Below are positions 30,771-39,959 of a DNA stretch of 64,000 nt, piece by piece. Position 1 is the stretch's first letter, and every line of letters starts with the position of its first letter. Made by a program: the position numbers and the translations under genes. The notes under the pieces were generated by a model. It saw nothing but the letters and a program-made list of their open reading frames with translations. It ran no database searches and was not told the DNA's origin. The stretch spans positions 310,001 through 374,000 of the forward strand of contig CP082782.1 of NCBI GenBank assembly GCA_028752135.1. The letters are read 5' to 3'. This DNA comes from Ehrlichia sp028752135. GTDB lineage: Bacteria; Pseudomonadota; Alphaproteobacteria; Rickettsiales; Anaplasmataceae.

Positions 30771-31298
30771 ATGAATTTAGATAATGTAATTAGTGGTAAT
30801 AACGTACCTAAAGAAGTAAATGTTATTATTGAAATTAGCCAAAATTCTTGTCCAGTAAAGTATGAGTTTGATAAGGAGAAAAATTTATTTTGTGTTGATA
30901 GATTTCTGCCTACATCTATGTATTATCCATGTAATTATGGATTTATACCACATACTTGTGCTGGAGATGGTGATCCTGTTGATGTTTTAGTTGTGTCTAG
31001 ATTCCCTATAATGTCTGGTGCAATGATTTGTGCAAGGCCAGTAGGAGTATTAGTGATGCATGATGAAGGTGGAGAAGATATGAAAGTGTTGGCTGTACCT
31101 CTAAACAAAGTGGATTCATATTATGCTACTATAGAGAATTATTCTGATTTTCCTGAATCATTTTTGAATTCGATATCTCATTTCTTTACTTTTTATAAAA
31201 AGTTAGAAAAAGATAAGTTTGTGTCTGTAGAAGGTTGGAAAGATATTAAAGTTGCAGAAGAGGTAATATTAAATGCTTTAGCTAATAAAAAGTTTTAG
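30771..31298 (+). CDS. ppa: inorganic pyrophosphatase
   Basis: This family I soluble pyrophosphatase hydrolyses PPi to drive biosynthesis. The metal-binding signature is GDGDPVDVLV, preceded by MYYPCNYGFIPHT and followed by DEGGEDMKVLAVP. The product is 175 aa from the ATG at 30771; an in-frame TTG two codons upstream is unlikely to be used. It stands alone; the 3' end of the gene lies at the edge of a degenerate tandem array. Confidence 0.96.
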   Translation: MNLDNVISGNNVPKEVNVIIEISQNSCPVKYEFDKEKNLFCVDRFLPTSMYYPCNYGFIPHTCAGDGDPVDVLVVSRFPIMSGAMICARPVGVLVMHDEGGEDMKVLAVPLNKVDSYYATIENYSDFPESFLNSISHFFTFYKKLEKDKFVSVEGWKDIKVAEEVILNALANKKF

Positions 31299-31930
31299 GT
31301 AAACTGTGAGAAGTATCAATTCTCTGTGAATTACAGAATTTTTTCTGTGGTAAAATATATAGTTTATCTGTCTGTAATATTGGAAAAAATATTAAGTAGT
31401 AGAAAAACTAGTTATTAAATGTTTAGTTAAATAAAGAAAAATATTTTAGTTGAACTGTAGAAGTATCAGCTTTTTTATGAATCAGCAAAATTCTTTTTGT
31501 GATGAAGTATTTTGTATTTCTCTGAAAGGCAGGAGAAATATATAATTTATATTAATGTTATGTATCTTTCATGTTGGAAAAATTGATTGTTAAGTGCTTT
31601 AGTTAAATAAAGAAAAATGTTTTGGTTGAGCTATAGAAGTATCAGTTTTTTATGAATCAACAAATTTTTACTGTAATTGGCTATTCTACTGGTTATCTGT
31701 TAGATAAGAGAAATATATGATTTATGTAATTTATGTGTATGAAAAGTCAGATGATTTTTTAGGACCAATGTTGAAGTGTTAGTTTTGTATAAATTAAAAG
31801 CAGTAATGTAGTTTTCTACTTGAATATTAGTTTATATAGATTTGAATGTAAAACATATAAAGCTAGAACATATTGGTTTCCTAAAAATATTTTAGTTGAA
31901 TTATTGAAGTATGGCTTTTTAACTGTTTAT
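31285..31930 (+). repeat. degenerate tandem array starting at the ppa 3' end
   Basis: The landmark aaaa.ttttag.t.aactgt.gaagtatca recurs, with increasing decay, around 31304, 31453, 31628, 31765 and 31897 (spacing roughly 130-175 bp). The best pair shares tttagttaaataaagaaaaat at 31422 and 31598, 176 bp apart. The first copy includes the last codons and stop of ppa, so the unit seems to have grown out of the gene end. No copy encodes a usable frame. Confidence 0.75.
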
Positions 31931-32502
31931 TTAAATGAATAGGGAATTATCGGGTTATAGAAACGTTGATGTTAGATTATGGGTTTTGTCACAATAGAAC
32001 ATTTGATAAAAGTGTTTAATGTCTTTTTAAGGTATCTAGTCTTTGTCTAAATATAACTATATATGTGTGGTTTTTATAGATTAGTTTTAATTCTAAATAA
32101 GCATTTAAGTGAGTTATGTAATGTAAATTGTTGATAGTGGATGTTAAACTAATTTTTGAGTTAGATTTAAAATTTGTTAGAATTCTACATGTTGCTTTTT
32201 TGTTGTATGATGAAATGTGTGATTTTTTCTAAAAAATTTCAAAAAAGTATTTTTCTCTAAAAACGGATGTTTATGCTAATCATTGTTTTCGTAAAGTTAG
32301 ATGATTAAAATTTATATACTGACTGTAATCTAATTAATATTTAATCTAAGCTTTTATATTAATATTTGTTGTACATCTAATAACCTGTAAGCCTGGATTG
32401 ATGAAGCTTTATGATTAGAAATGCACAAATTATTTTCTTTATATACAACTGCTGATTTTATATAAATCTTAGAACTACTAACTAGTAATTTTATGATTTA
32501 TT
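31931..32502. other. AT-rich spacer upstream of the XRE/S24 regulator
   Basis: No gene is seen in this remainder of the ~1.3 kb gap after ppa. Confidence 0.5.
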
Positions 32503-32562
32503 ATTCACTATTAGTGAATTATTCAATTATTACTTGAGTTTATGTACTTTAAATTGTACAAA
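32503..32562 (+). promoter_or_regulatory. 17-bp palindrome and promoter upstream of the XRE/S24 regulator
   Basis: Bases 32503-32519 (attcacta t tagtgaat) form a perfect 8+1+8 inverted repeat. A TTGAGT (32534-32539), 17-bp, TACAAA (32557-32562) promoter follows, 15 bp further on. The layout suits an operator for autoregulation by the downstream helix-turn-helix protein; this is inference from position and symmetry. Confidence 0.5.
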
Positions 32563-32594
32563 AATGTAATAAATGTTAACTGTAAGGTGAATTT

Positions 32595-33230
32595 ATGAAA
32601 ACGAGTAGTGATAATAGCATGATAGTTACCAGAATGAAATACCAAATGGACAAGATGGGAATAAATGCACGTGAATTAGCTCATAAAGCTGATGTTGGAA
32701 AATCTTTTGTATATGATATACTGAGTGGGAAGTCTACAAATCCGACGTCTAAAAAATTAATGGCAATAGCGAAGGTATTAAATGTTTCATTGTCTTATTT
32801 AATTAGTGATGATAATTATACTTATGGACAAAGTAATATGAATATATTGCCTGTATATGATTTAGAATTGGAAAATGGAAAAGTTTCATCTTCTGGTGAT
32901 GTAAATTTATATTTATCTTCGAATATTAATCTAACTTCTAATATGAAAAATTTACGGGTATACTATGTTAAGGGAGATAGTATGATTCCAACATTAATGA
33001 ATCAAGATGTTGTTCTGGTAGATATAGGGGATAGAATTCCTCATCCAGCTGGTTTGTTTGTTATTGTTGATTCAGTTGGGGTTTCAATTAGGAGGTTAGA
33101 GTATTTGAAAGATAATCAGAAGATAAAATTACATGTAGTTTCTGATAATAAAAAATATTCTTCTTATGAATGTCATTTGGAAGATATGGAAATATTAGGT
33201 AGGGTAATTTGGTATGCAAGGTCTTTATGA
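32595..33230 (+). CDS. XRE-type helix-turn-helix regulator with S24 (LexA/CI-like) C-terminal domain
   Basis: This is probably a DNA-binding repressor. Residues ~10-70 form an XRE helix-turn-helix (NARELAHKADVGKSFVYDIL, then KKLMAIAKVLNVS). The C-terminal domain (~105-211) has the S24 serine motif YVKGDSMIPTL. Where LexA/UmuD-like proteins have the catalytic lysine (VKRL), this one reads SIRRLEYL, Arg in place of Lys, so self-cleavage is doubtful. The end HLEDMEILGRVIWYARSL is typical of the alphaproteobacterial XRE-S24 group. The start at 32595 has taaggtg upstream. It precedes ctrA by ~380 bp. Ligand or signal unknown; a LexA role is unlikely given the short divergent architecture. Confidence 0.85.
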   Translation: MKTSSDNSMIVTRMKYQMDKMGINARELAHKADVGKSFVYDILSGKSTNPTSKKLMAIAKVLNVSLSYLISDDNYTYGQSNMNILPVYDLELENGKVSSSGDVNLYLSSNINLTSNMKNLRVYYVKGDSMIPTLMNQDVVLVDIGDRIPHPAGLFVIVDSVGVSIRRLEYLKDNQKIKLHVVSDNKKYSSYECHLEDMEILGRVIWYARSL

Positions 33231-33292
33231 GAGAGATAAATATGGTATTTCAAAATTTTTATGTTAGTGTGTATTGCTTTATTAATGTATAA

Positions 33293-33335
33293 TGAAACGT
33301 GTGTTAACCATTTTGATTATTAATAAAGTATTAAC
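33293..33335 (+). promoter_or_regulatory. two candidate CtrA boxes upstream of ctrA
   Basis: TGAA-N7-TTAACCAT (33293-33311) and TTAA-N7-TTAAC (33320-33335) match the alphaproteobacterial CtrA recognition pattern TTAA-N7-TTAA(CCAT); the first has one mismatch. They lie ~300 bp before the ctrA start. In a genome this AT-rich single TTAA-N7-TTAA matches arise by chance, but two adjacent ones, one with the full TTAACCAT half, are more persuasive. Confidence 0.45.
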
Positions 33336-33613
33336 TTGTGGTTATATATAATCAGTAGAGTATTTTACTAATTGAAGGAAATTAGGTGTATTAACTATAA
33401 TATCTCTATTGGTCTTTGGGGTAATGTTGTGCTATATATGCAACACAATAAAAGTATATTACATGTAATTTACTATTATACTTGAATAGCATAGTAACAC
33501 TATGTATTAACTTTTGATGAAATATTTAGTTGTTATAGGTTAATTATGTCTTTAGATTAGTGCTAAGTGCTTTATGTTTAAATTTGTTAATTATTGAGTT
33601 TTTAGAGGTATTT

Positions 33614-34408
33614 ATGCGTATATTATTAATAGAAGATGATATTGCATGTGCAAAAGCAGTGGAAGCTTCGTTATCTTCAGAAGGGCATTTTTGTGAAACT
33701 ATGACTTCTGCTCAGGATTGTTATGGCAGTATAATTCCAAAGAATGATGATTATGATGTGGTTATATTAGATATACATTTTCCTGGTAAAATAGATGGAT
33801 ATGATATTTTAGTTAAGCTAAGAGAGTCTGGTATAAAAGTTCCAGTACTCATATTATCTTGTATTTCATCAGTGTCACATAAAGTTAAGGGTTTATATTA
33901 TGGTGCAGATGATTATGTCACTAAACCTTTTCATAAAAGTGAGTTACTTGCTAGGATAAAGGCTATTGTTCGTCGTACTAGAGGACATCCTGAATCAATA
34001 GTACGTGTTGGAAATATTGCAATAAATCTCGATCATAAGTGTGTTGAATGTAATGGTGAAATTGTACACTTAACTAAAAAAGAATATGGGATGATAGAGT
34101 TATTATCATCTAGGTTAGGAACTGTCCTTACGAAAGAAATGTTTTTATCTCACTTATATAGAGAATTAGATGAACCTTCAGATGATAAAATTATAGACGT
34201 TTTTATGTGTAAGCTTCGTAAGAAACTTAAGGTTGCTAATAACGGGAAAAATTACATAGAAACTGTTTGGGGACGTGGTTATGTTTTAAAAGAATGTGTT
34301 GATGAAGACGAAAACGATGATAGAGCAGGATATAGGTGGAATAATGGTTCTAATATGGAATCAGTTTATGGACAAGAGGAAGATAAAAAATATGTTGAAG
34401 AAGCATAA
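33614..34408 (+). CDS. ctrA: cell cycle response regulator CtrA
   Basis: CtrA is the OmpR-type master response regulator of the alphaproteobacterial cell cycle, phosphorylated through CckA; Ehrlichia retains this pathway and uses it in its developmental cycle. The receiver domain is MRILLIEDDIACAKA, with phospho-acceptor Asp in VVILDIHFPG (~residue 53) and the Lys in YVTKPFHKSELLARI. The winged-helix domain shows VHLTKKEYGMIELLSSRLG and IIDVFMCKLRKKL, ending in GRGYVLKE. I start at the ATG at 33614 (MRILLIE); an upstream in-frame start at 33560 would add residues foreign to the family. A ~35-residue acidic tail follows the DNA-binding domain. Candidate CtrA boxes upstream suggest autoregulation. 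Confidence 0.95.
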   Translation: MRILLIEDDIACAKAVEASLSSEGHFCETMTSAQDCYGSIIPKNDDYDVVILDIHFPGKIDGYDILVKLRESGIKVPVLILSCISSVSHKVKGLYYGADDYVTKPFHKSELLARIKAIVRRTRGHPESIVRVGNIAINLDHKCVECNGEIVHLTKKEYGMIELLSSRLGTVLTKEMFLSHLYRELDEPSDDKIIDVFMCKLRKKLKVANNGKNYIETVWGRGYVLKECVDEDENDDRAGYRWNNGSNMESVYGQEEDKKYVEEA

Positions 34409-34494
34409 TATAATAGTTGAGAGGTGTTTTTCTGCATGATACAATTATGTTAGAAGATATTGAGTGTATCTTTGATAGATAAAGGGGGGTTTGC

Positions 34495-35106
34495 GTGCCT
34501 GTATTTATACATGATTGTGATTTGCCTGATGAGTTGAAGTTTGAAGATGCTATTGCTGTTGATACAGAGACTATGGGTTTAATATGTAGAAGAGATAAGT
34601 TGTGTCTGGTTCAGTTATCTGATGGTGGTGGTGATGTACACTTAGTTAAATTTTCAGGTAGTTATAAAGCTCCTAATCTAATAAGTGTCCTTTCAGATTC
34701 AAGTGTAACTAAAATTTTTCATTTTGCCCGTTTTGATATTGCCGTAATACGATATTATCTAGGAATATGGGCTACGCCGTGTTATTGTACTAAAATAGCT
34801 TCAAAATTAGTTAGAACATATACAGATCATCATGGATTAAAAGAGTTATGTTATGAGTTGCTAAGCGTTAAGCTTAATAAGATGCAACAGTCGTCTGATT
34901 GGGGAAGAGAAAGCTTGACATCTGATCAAGTGAATTATGCTGCATCAGATGTTGTATATTTGCATGCATTGAAGAGTAAGCTAGATGTTATGTTACAACG
35001 TGAGAATAAGCAAGAATTAGCAGAATCTTGTTTTAAATTTCTTCCAACAAGGGCTCAGCTTGATTTATTAGGTTGGGATGATGTTGATATATTTAGTCAT
35101 GCATAA
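34495..35106 (+). CDS. rnd: RNase D-like 3'-5' exonuclease (DEDDy family)
   Basis: This protein holds only the DEDDy exonuclease domain (203 aa), without the HRDC domains of E. coli RNase D; such short forms are common in alphaproteobacteria and take part in RNA 3'-end trimming. Catalytic residues are visible in AVDTETMGL (Asp, Glu), FHFARFDIAVI (Asp) and NYAASDVVYL (Tyr, Asp). The start is GTG at 34495, five bases after an unusually strong aaagggggg site (34481-34489). It sits 86 bp after ctrA and may be read through from it. Confidence 0.9.
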   Translation: MPVFIHDCDLPDELKFEDAIAVDTETMGLICRRDKLCLVQLSDGGGDVHLVKFSGSYKAPNLISVLSDSSVTKIFHFARFDIAVIRYYLGIWATPCYCTKIASKLVRTYTDHHGLKELCYELLSVKLNKMQQSSDWGRESLTSDQVNYAASDVVYLHALKSKLDVMLQRENKQELAESCFKFLPTRAQLDLLGWDDVDIFSHA

Positions 35107-35129
35107 TAATATATATAAGGAGAGCTCGC

Positions 35130-35158
35130 TTGACTTGTCTCTATTTAATTTGTATAAC
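35130..35158 (+). promoter_or_regulatory. near-consensus sigma-70 promoter for dnaN
   Basis: TTGACT (35130-35135), a 17-bp spacer, and TATAAC (35153-35158), each box 5 of 6 to consensus, 31 bp before the dnaN start. A small hairpin (TCTCA/TGAGA, 35161-35176) falls in the would-be leader. Confidence 0.7.
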
Positions 35159-35189
35159 CGTCTCAGTAGCTTGAGATTGATAAAAATGT

Positions 35190-36314
35190 ATGAGTGATAT
35201 TAAGTTGAAGTTTTTTGTTAGCAAAGATAAGCTTCTGCAAGCCTTATCTTATATTAATAGTGTTATAGAGAAGCGTCATAGTATAGTTGTATTGTCATGT
35301 GTTAGGATTGAAGCAAGGGATCAAGAGATTAATTTAACGTCTACAGATCTTGATATTTCAATAATTGCTTCTATTACTGCTCATGTTAATGTAAGGGGGA
35401 TTGTAGTTGTTTCGGCTCAACTTCTTTATGATATAGTGAAAAAGCTACCTAATGATTTTGAAATTAAATTTGTTATTGGTAAAGACGGTAGGTTGACTAT
35501 AGAGTGTGGTCGTACAGAATTTTTCCTACCTGTAGTTGACGTAGAAAAATTTCCTGTGATTGAAAATAATGAGTTACAAAGTAAGTTTACTTTGCAAGTA
35601 TCTGAGTTAATTGATTTATTTGGTAAAACTAAGTTTGCAATCTCTGTGGAAGAGAGTAGATTTAATTTAAATGGGTTATATGTTCATACATCTAATAATA
35701 TTTTATGCTGTGCTGCTACAGATGGTCATAGGCTGTCATTAGTCAAATTGAATCAATCTCAAAATATTTTGTCAGATTTTGGAATTATAGTTCCTAAGAA
35801 AACAGTAAATGAAATTCTAAAGATAGTAAGTCATGGTAGTGGAAGTGATTTAATATCAATTAGTTTATCAGATAGAAAGATTTGTTTTGAATATAAAGAG
35901 TATGTTTTAATATCTAAGGTAATAGATGGTACATTTCCAGATTATAATGCTATTATACCAAAATCCCATGATAAAAGTGTGTTAATTATGTCTGAAATAT
36001 TATCTAATGCGATAGATCGTGTATCTGTAGTAGTTTTTGATAAGGTAAAAGTAATAAGGTTAAGATTTGTTACCGGCAAGTTAATTCTTAGTGCTGCTTC
36101 TTCAGATCAAGGTGATGCTAGAGAAGAATTGGAAGTAGATTATTCTGGTCCTGATATGACTATTGGATTAAATGCTAGATATTTAATTGAGGCATTATAT
36201 TCTGTTAAAGGGAAGTGTCTTGTATCATTTTATGATGCTAGTACAGCTATTTTAATTCAGGAAGAAGAGAATATAGATGATGCTACTTATATTATTATGC
36301 CGATGAGGGTATAG
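35190..36314 (+). CDS. dnaN: DNA polymerase III beta sliding clamp
   Basis: The homodimeric ring clamps polymerase III to DNA. The 374-aa product has three clamp domains with typical landmarks: KLKFFVSKDKLLQALSYIN, LTSTDLDISI, VEESRFNLNGLYVH, AATDGHRLS, GTFPDYNAIIPK, and the C-terminal TYIIMPMRV ending of the family. The start ATG at 35190 lies downstream of a strong promoter. It is not next to dnaA here, as usual for Rickettsiales with scrambled gene order. Confidence 0.97.
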   Translation: MSDIKLKFFVSKDKLLQALSYINSVIEKRHSIVVLSCVRIEARDQEINLTSTDLDISIIASITAHVNVRGIVVVSAQLLYDIVKKLPNDFEIKFVIGKDGRLTIECGRTEFFLPVVDVEKFPVIENNELQSKFTLQVSELIDLFGKTKFAISVEESRFNLNGLYVHTSNNILCCAATDGHRLSLVKLNQSQNILSDFGIIVPKKTVNEILKIVSHGSGSDLISISLSDRKICFEYKEYVLISKVIDGTFPDYNAIIPKSHDKSVLIMSEILSNAIDRVSVVVFDKVKVIRLRFVTGKLILSAASSDQGDAREELEVDYSGPDMTIGLNARYLIEALYSVKGKCLVSFYDASTAILIQEEENIDDATYIIMPMRV

Positions 36315-36891
36315 AGTTACAACATAGTTTTTCCTATATGAGATTTAGTTAAGTACGGTTGATAAAAAAATATAAAGTAAGAAATTGCATGAGTTTGTAA
36401 AAGGTAGGTAACAACTAACTTAAGTATATTCATTCTTTTTATCTCTCAGGTTATGTATTATGTAAGAAAATATGGTTATAGCATAAGTTTCTCTGTATAG
36501 TTTCAATCGTGTGAAATTTATAGAAATAGAAATCAAAAGATTGTGAAAACCTATAAAGTAAAAGAGCAATTAACTTTGAGACATTAGTAACATTGATAGT
36601 AATTATTTTTTGTTTAGGTCTTGATAAGAAAAAATCTATGAGAGATATCAAATCAGGGTAAGGTATATAAGAGATATATAATTAAAATTATGAGATTTAG
36701 CAAAGTAGGTAATGTTAAATTAAGCTATAAAGACTCAAAATATCTGATTATTGTGAACTTTTGTTAAACGTAATATCTTATTGGTATTGTTTTATTATCA
36801 AAGTTGAATTCTAAATTGGAAGCGATAATAATAACTACAATGTATTTTTAAGTTAACTATACATTTTAGGTAGCTTGATGAGAAAATGCAC
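36315..36891. other. spacer between convergent dnaN and yajC, no gene seen
   Basis: A 66-codon minus-strand open frame here is Ile/Phe-rich with no start signal and looks like chance. No terminator with a clear T-tract was found for either neighbour. Confidence 0.5.
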
Positions 36892-37272
36892 TTAGTTACT
36901 TGCAGTTGAAATTGACTTTTCTTCAACAGGAACAGCAGATTTAGTATTTTTATTTAACACTTCAGATATTGAAGATTTCAATACTTTAATTTCAACACCA
37001 TCTGAAACTTCTACTAGGAAATGTCCAGCTGTTGAGTCAACTTTTGTAACTGAACCTAATATACTGCCAGAAATAATAACCTTATCACCTTTCTTGATAC
37101 TTTCTAATAGTTTATTATGCTCCTTAATTTTTTTTTGTTGTGGCCTGATAATAAAAAAATAAAAAACACAAAAAATTAATAGCAAAGGAATTAACCCTGC
37201 AATTGAACCTCCTATCCCTGAAGCTGGAGCTGTTGTTGCTGCTGCTGCAAAAACTTCAGAAATAAACGACAT
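36892..37272 (-). CDS. yajC: preprotein translocase subunit YajC
   Basis: YajC is a small inner-membrane partner of SecDF in the Sec translocon. One transmembrane helix (LIPLLLIFCVFYFFII) is followed directly by the hallmark RPQQKKIKEH, then the KKGDKVIISGSILGSVTKVD cytoplasmic domain. I use the ATG at 37272 (MSFISEVFA), giving 126 aa, rather than an in-frame start four codons upstream. It stands alone. Confidence 0.94.
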   Translation of the reverse strand: MSFISEVFAAAATTAPASGIGGSIAGLIPLLLIFCVFYFFIIRPQQKKIKEHNKLLESIKKGDKVIISGSILGSVTKVDSTAGHFLVEVSDGVEIKVLKSSISEVLNKNTKSAVPVEEKSISTASN

Positions 37273-37599
37273 CTTTAATACCAATTAATAGGTGAACTCT
37301 AGTAATGTAGCAAGACTGGTATTTATTGTCAATACTAATTTAATTTGGAATATTTTATATACTAAACTGATAATAGAGTTTTATATGTTATTCTAAAAAT
37401 GTTAAAGTTCTTTGTACTTGGTAATTAGAAGTTATAAAAATCAGGGAATAGAATAATATAATAGTGCTATAGGAATTAAATAAATGAGATACTAAACTTG
37501 AGTATAAAATAATAAGAAACGTGTGCTACCATATTATAATAAGCTTGATGATACAATACTATGCTTGTATGCAAATATACAACCACCTAAAGATATACC
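37273..37599. other. spacer between yajC and purD, no gene seen
   Basis: AT-rich; it must contain the yajC promoter on the minus strand. Nothing else is recognised. Confidence 0.5.
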
Positions 37600-38865
37600 C
37601 TATAAGGCACATGAACCTATATCATATCTATATATTCCATCTGGCCAGTCTAATAGATCTAGAGCAGCATATGCTTGATGTTTTGCGCTAGCTAAGTTTT
37701 CACCTTGAGCTACAATATTAATTACTCTTCCAGAATCTGATACCCAGTTATTACCTTCTCTTCTTGTTCCTGCGTGTAATAATTGAATATTGGGTAATTT
37801 TTCAATTTGTTCTATTCCATTAATTATAGAATTTTTCTTATATTCACCTGGATATCCACGACTGGCTACTACAACACATAAAGCAGCTTTTTTACTTAAT
37901 TCTACTGATTCATTACCTAATTTGCCTTTAGCTGTGAGTGATAGGAGTTTTAAGAAATCAGAATTTAATCTTGGTAATATTGATTGTGTTTCAGGGTCAC
38001 CAAAACGAACATTATATTCAAGTAGTTTAGGTTCATTTTTCTTTATTATAATGCCAGCAAATAATAAGCCTCTAAACTGTATATTCATGTTAAACATTGC
38101 TTTTATGGTTGGGTATATTATCTTTTGGATTATTATATGTTCCATTTCTTGTGTAATTATATTTGGTTTAGAATATGATCCCATTCCACCAGTATTGGGT
38201 CCTTTATTATTATCTCCTATCGTTTTATAATCCTGTGCAACTCCAAGTATTACTGGATTGGACCCGTCAACTAATGTGAAGAAACTAATTTCTTTACCTT
38301 CGAGGAATTCTTCTATTATTATTGCGCAACCAGCTTCTCCAAATTGCTTATTAATAAGCATTGCATCTACAGCATTATAAGCTTCTTCCTGTGTATGGCA
38401 TATAATTGTACCTTTACCTTGTGCTAAACCATCAGCTTTTACTACTAAAGGTAATTTATGTTTATCAATGAATTTACGAGCTGAACTTGCATCAATAAAG
38501 TAGCCGTACTTTGCTGTAGGTATACCATATCTCATGCAAAGCTCTTTCGTAAATCCTTTTGAGGATTCAAGGCGAGCTGCTGCTTTAGATGGACCGAAAA
38601 CTAATATTCCTTCTTCTGTTAATGCATCTGATAACCCATTAATTAAAGCAGTTTCTGGACCAATCACTACTAATTCAATTTTTTCTTTTTTGCATATCTG
38701 AATTACTTCTATGGTATTGGTAATGTCTACATCTATTATTTGTGCTAAATTAGACATTCCTTCACGCCCTGGAGCGATAAATAACTTATTTAGCAATGTA
38801 GATTTACGTATATAATGCAACATTGAGTGCTCGCGTCCACCAGAACCAATCACCAGTACATTCAT
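37600..38865 (-). CDS. purD: phosphoribosylamine-glycine ligase (GAR synthetase)
   Basis: PurD joins glycine to phosphoribosylamine in purine synthesis. The 421-aa ATP-grasp enzyme begins with MNVLVIGSGGREHSMLHYI and has the family signature RFGDPETQSILPRL (~residue 285), with PLVVKADGLAQGKGTI and IIIEEFLEGKEISFF in the ATP-grasp domain. The product is full length and in one frame. With purK in the same window it shows that the organism makes its own purines, a feature that separates Ehrlichia/Anaplasma from Rickettsia. Confidence 0.97.
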   Translation of the reverse strand: MNVLVIGSGGREHSMLHYIRKSTLLNKLFIAPGREGMSNLAQIIDVDITNTIEVIQICKKEKIELVVIGPETALINGLSDALTEEGILVFGPSKAAARLESSKGFTKELCMRYGIPTAKYGYFIDASSARKFIDKHKLPLVVKADGLAQGKGTIICHTQEEAYNAVDAMLINKQFGEAGCAIIIEEFLEGKEISFFTLVDGSNPVILGVAQDYKTIGDNNKGPNTGGMGSYSKPNIITQEMEHIIIQKIIYPTIKAMFNMNIQFRGLLFAGIIIKKNEPKLLEYNVRFGDPETQSILPRLNSDFLKLLSLTAKGKLGNESVELSKKAALCVVVASRGYPGEYKKNSIINGIEQIEKLPNIQLLHAGTRREGNNWVSDSGRVINIVAQGENLASAKHQAYAALDLLDWPDGIYRYDIGSCAL

Positions 38866-39030
38866 TTAATATACTTCATTTAATTTAACTACATAGATTC
38901 TATTATCAATCTGATAGTTGTCAATGGTTATATGAATAATTAGTATTCATAAAAATTCCTTGTCTCCTACACATCTTTATGTTTCAATGAAATATTTATA
39001 TTCACAGTGTATATTTGCAGGTGGTTAATT

Positions 39031-39801
39031 ATGCATCACTTTAAAATTGTTAAAACTATTCTTAGCATGTTGTTTTGTTGTTTTGTAATAGTGAGTTGTA
39101 CTTATCTTCCTAAAAAGAATACAAAGTATATTGAAAATAGAACACCAGAAGCAATATATGAGAGTGCATTGAAAAAATCTAATGCTAAACAATATAAGGA
39201 TGCAGTAAAAGATCTTGAAGAAATAGATAACCTTTATCCATTTTCTCCTATAGCAATTAAAGCACGTCTTATGATGGCATTTTTAAATTATGAATTAGGA
39301 GATTACTCTCATGCTGCACTTTATGCAGATGATTATATTCAGCTTTATCCTGACAGTAAAGATATTGATTTTGCTTATTACTTACGAATCATGGCGAATT
39401 ATATGCAAATCAATGATATAGATCGTGATCAAACTAGTTTGTACAAAGTATTGGAGCTGTTGGATGAATTTTTGCGTTTGTTCCCTCAATCTATGTATTT
39501 AGATGAGGTAATGAAAAAATTAGATCTTGTTCATCAACATATTGCTGCTAAGGAGTTTTCAGTAGGTAAGTTTTATTTACAGCGTGGAGAATATGTTGCT
39601 GCTATTAAACGTTTTAGTGTAGTGTTAAATAAGTATAAAGATACGAAATACTATTCAGAAAGTTTGTACAGAATTGCTGAAGCATATTTAGCATTAGGTG
39701 ATGTTACTGCGTATGAGAATTATATGTCCTTGCTTAAAGAATGTTGTGCAGATACTGGATGGTATAGAGAACCAACTCATGATCAGAAAGCTAAGAATTA
39801 A
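39031..39801 (+). CDS. bamD: outer membrane protein assembly factor BamD (ComL) lipoprotein
   Basis: BamD is an essential lipoprotein of the BAM complex that inserts beta-barrels in the outer membrane. The N-terminus is a lipoprotein signal: MLFCCFVIVSC with the acylated Cys after IVS. TPR helices follow (IYESALKKSNAKQYKDAVKDL, LDEFLRLFPQS, KFYLQRGEYVAAIKRFSVVL). I choose the ATG at 39031, preceded by an aggtgg site, over an in-frame GTG at 39007. The length of 256 aa is normal. Confidence 0.94.
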   Translation: MHHFKIVKTILSMLFCCFVIVSCTYLPKKNTKYIENRTPEAIYESALKKSNAKQYKDAVKDLEEIDNLYPFSPIAIKARLMMAFLNYELGDYSHAALYADDYIQLYPDSKDIDFAYYLRIMANYMQINDIDRDQTSLYKVLELLDEFLRLFPQSMYLDEVMKKLDLVHQHIAAKEFSVGKFYLQRGEYVAAIKRFSVVLNKYKDTKYYSESLYRIAEAYLALGDVTAYENYMSLLKECCADTGWYREPTHDQKAKN

Positions 39802-39948
39802 TTTTGTTAGTACAGTTATATTGGCTTCTTTTAAAATGTAGTTTTAATATTTCAAAGGTAATTGCAAAAAATAGAACAGTATAGAGCTACTTTGGATACT
39901 GAAGTCAAAAGCTGAATGTTATAAATAGTATAAAAAGATAGAAGAATA

Positions 39949-39959
39949 GGGGGGGGGGG
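39949..39959 (+). repeat. G11 homopolymer in the bamD-ctaB intergenic gap
   Basis: Eleven consecutive G's, then A and three more G's, in a ~275-bp spacer between convergent genes (39802-40076) that otherwise has little GC. Such a tract is prone to slippage. Poly(G:C) tracts have been noted in E. canis as possible phase-variation sites, usually near surface-protein genes; here no such gene adjoins. Confidence 0.85.

Noticed and set aside
36451..36651. Minus-strand 66-codon frame between dnaN and yajC
   Set aside because: Noise-like composition, no start signal, no similarity that I can see.
37790..38230. 146-codon plus-strand frame
   Set aside because: It is antisense to the conserved ATP-grasp core of purD and is a shadow of its codon pattern.
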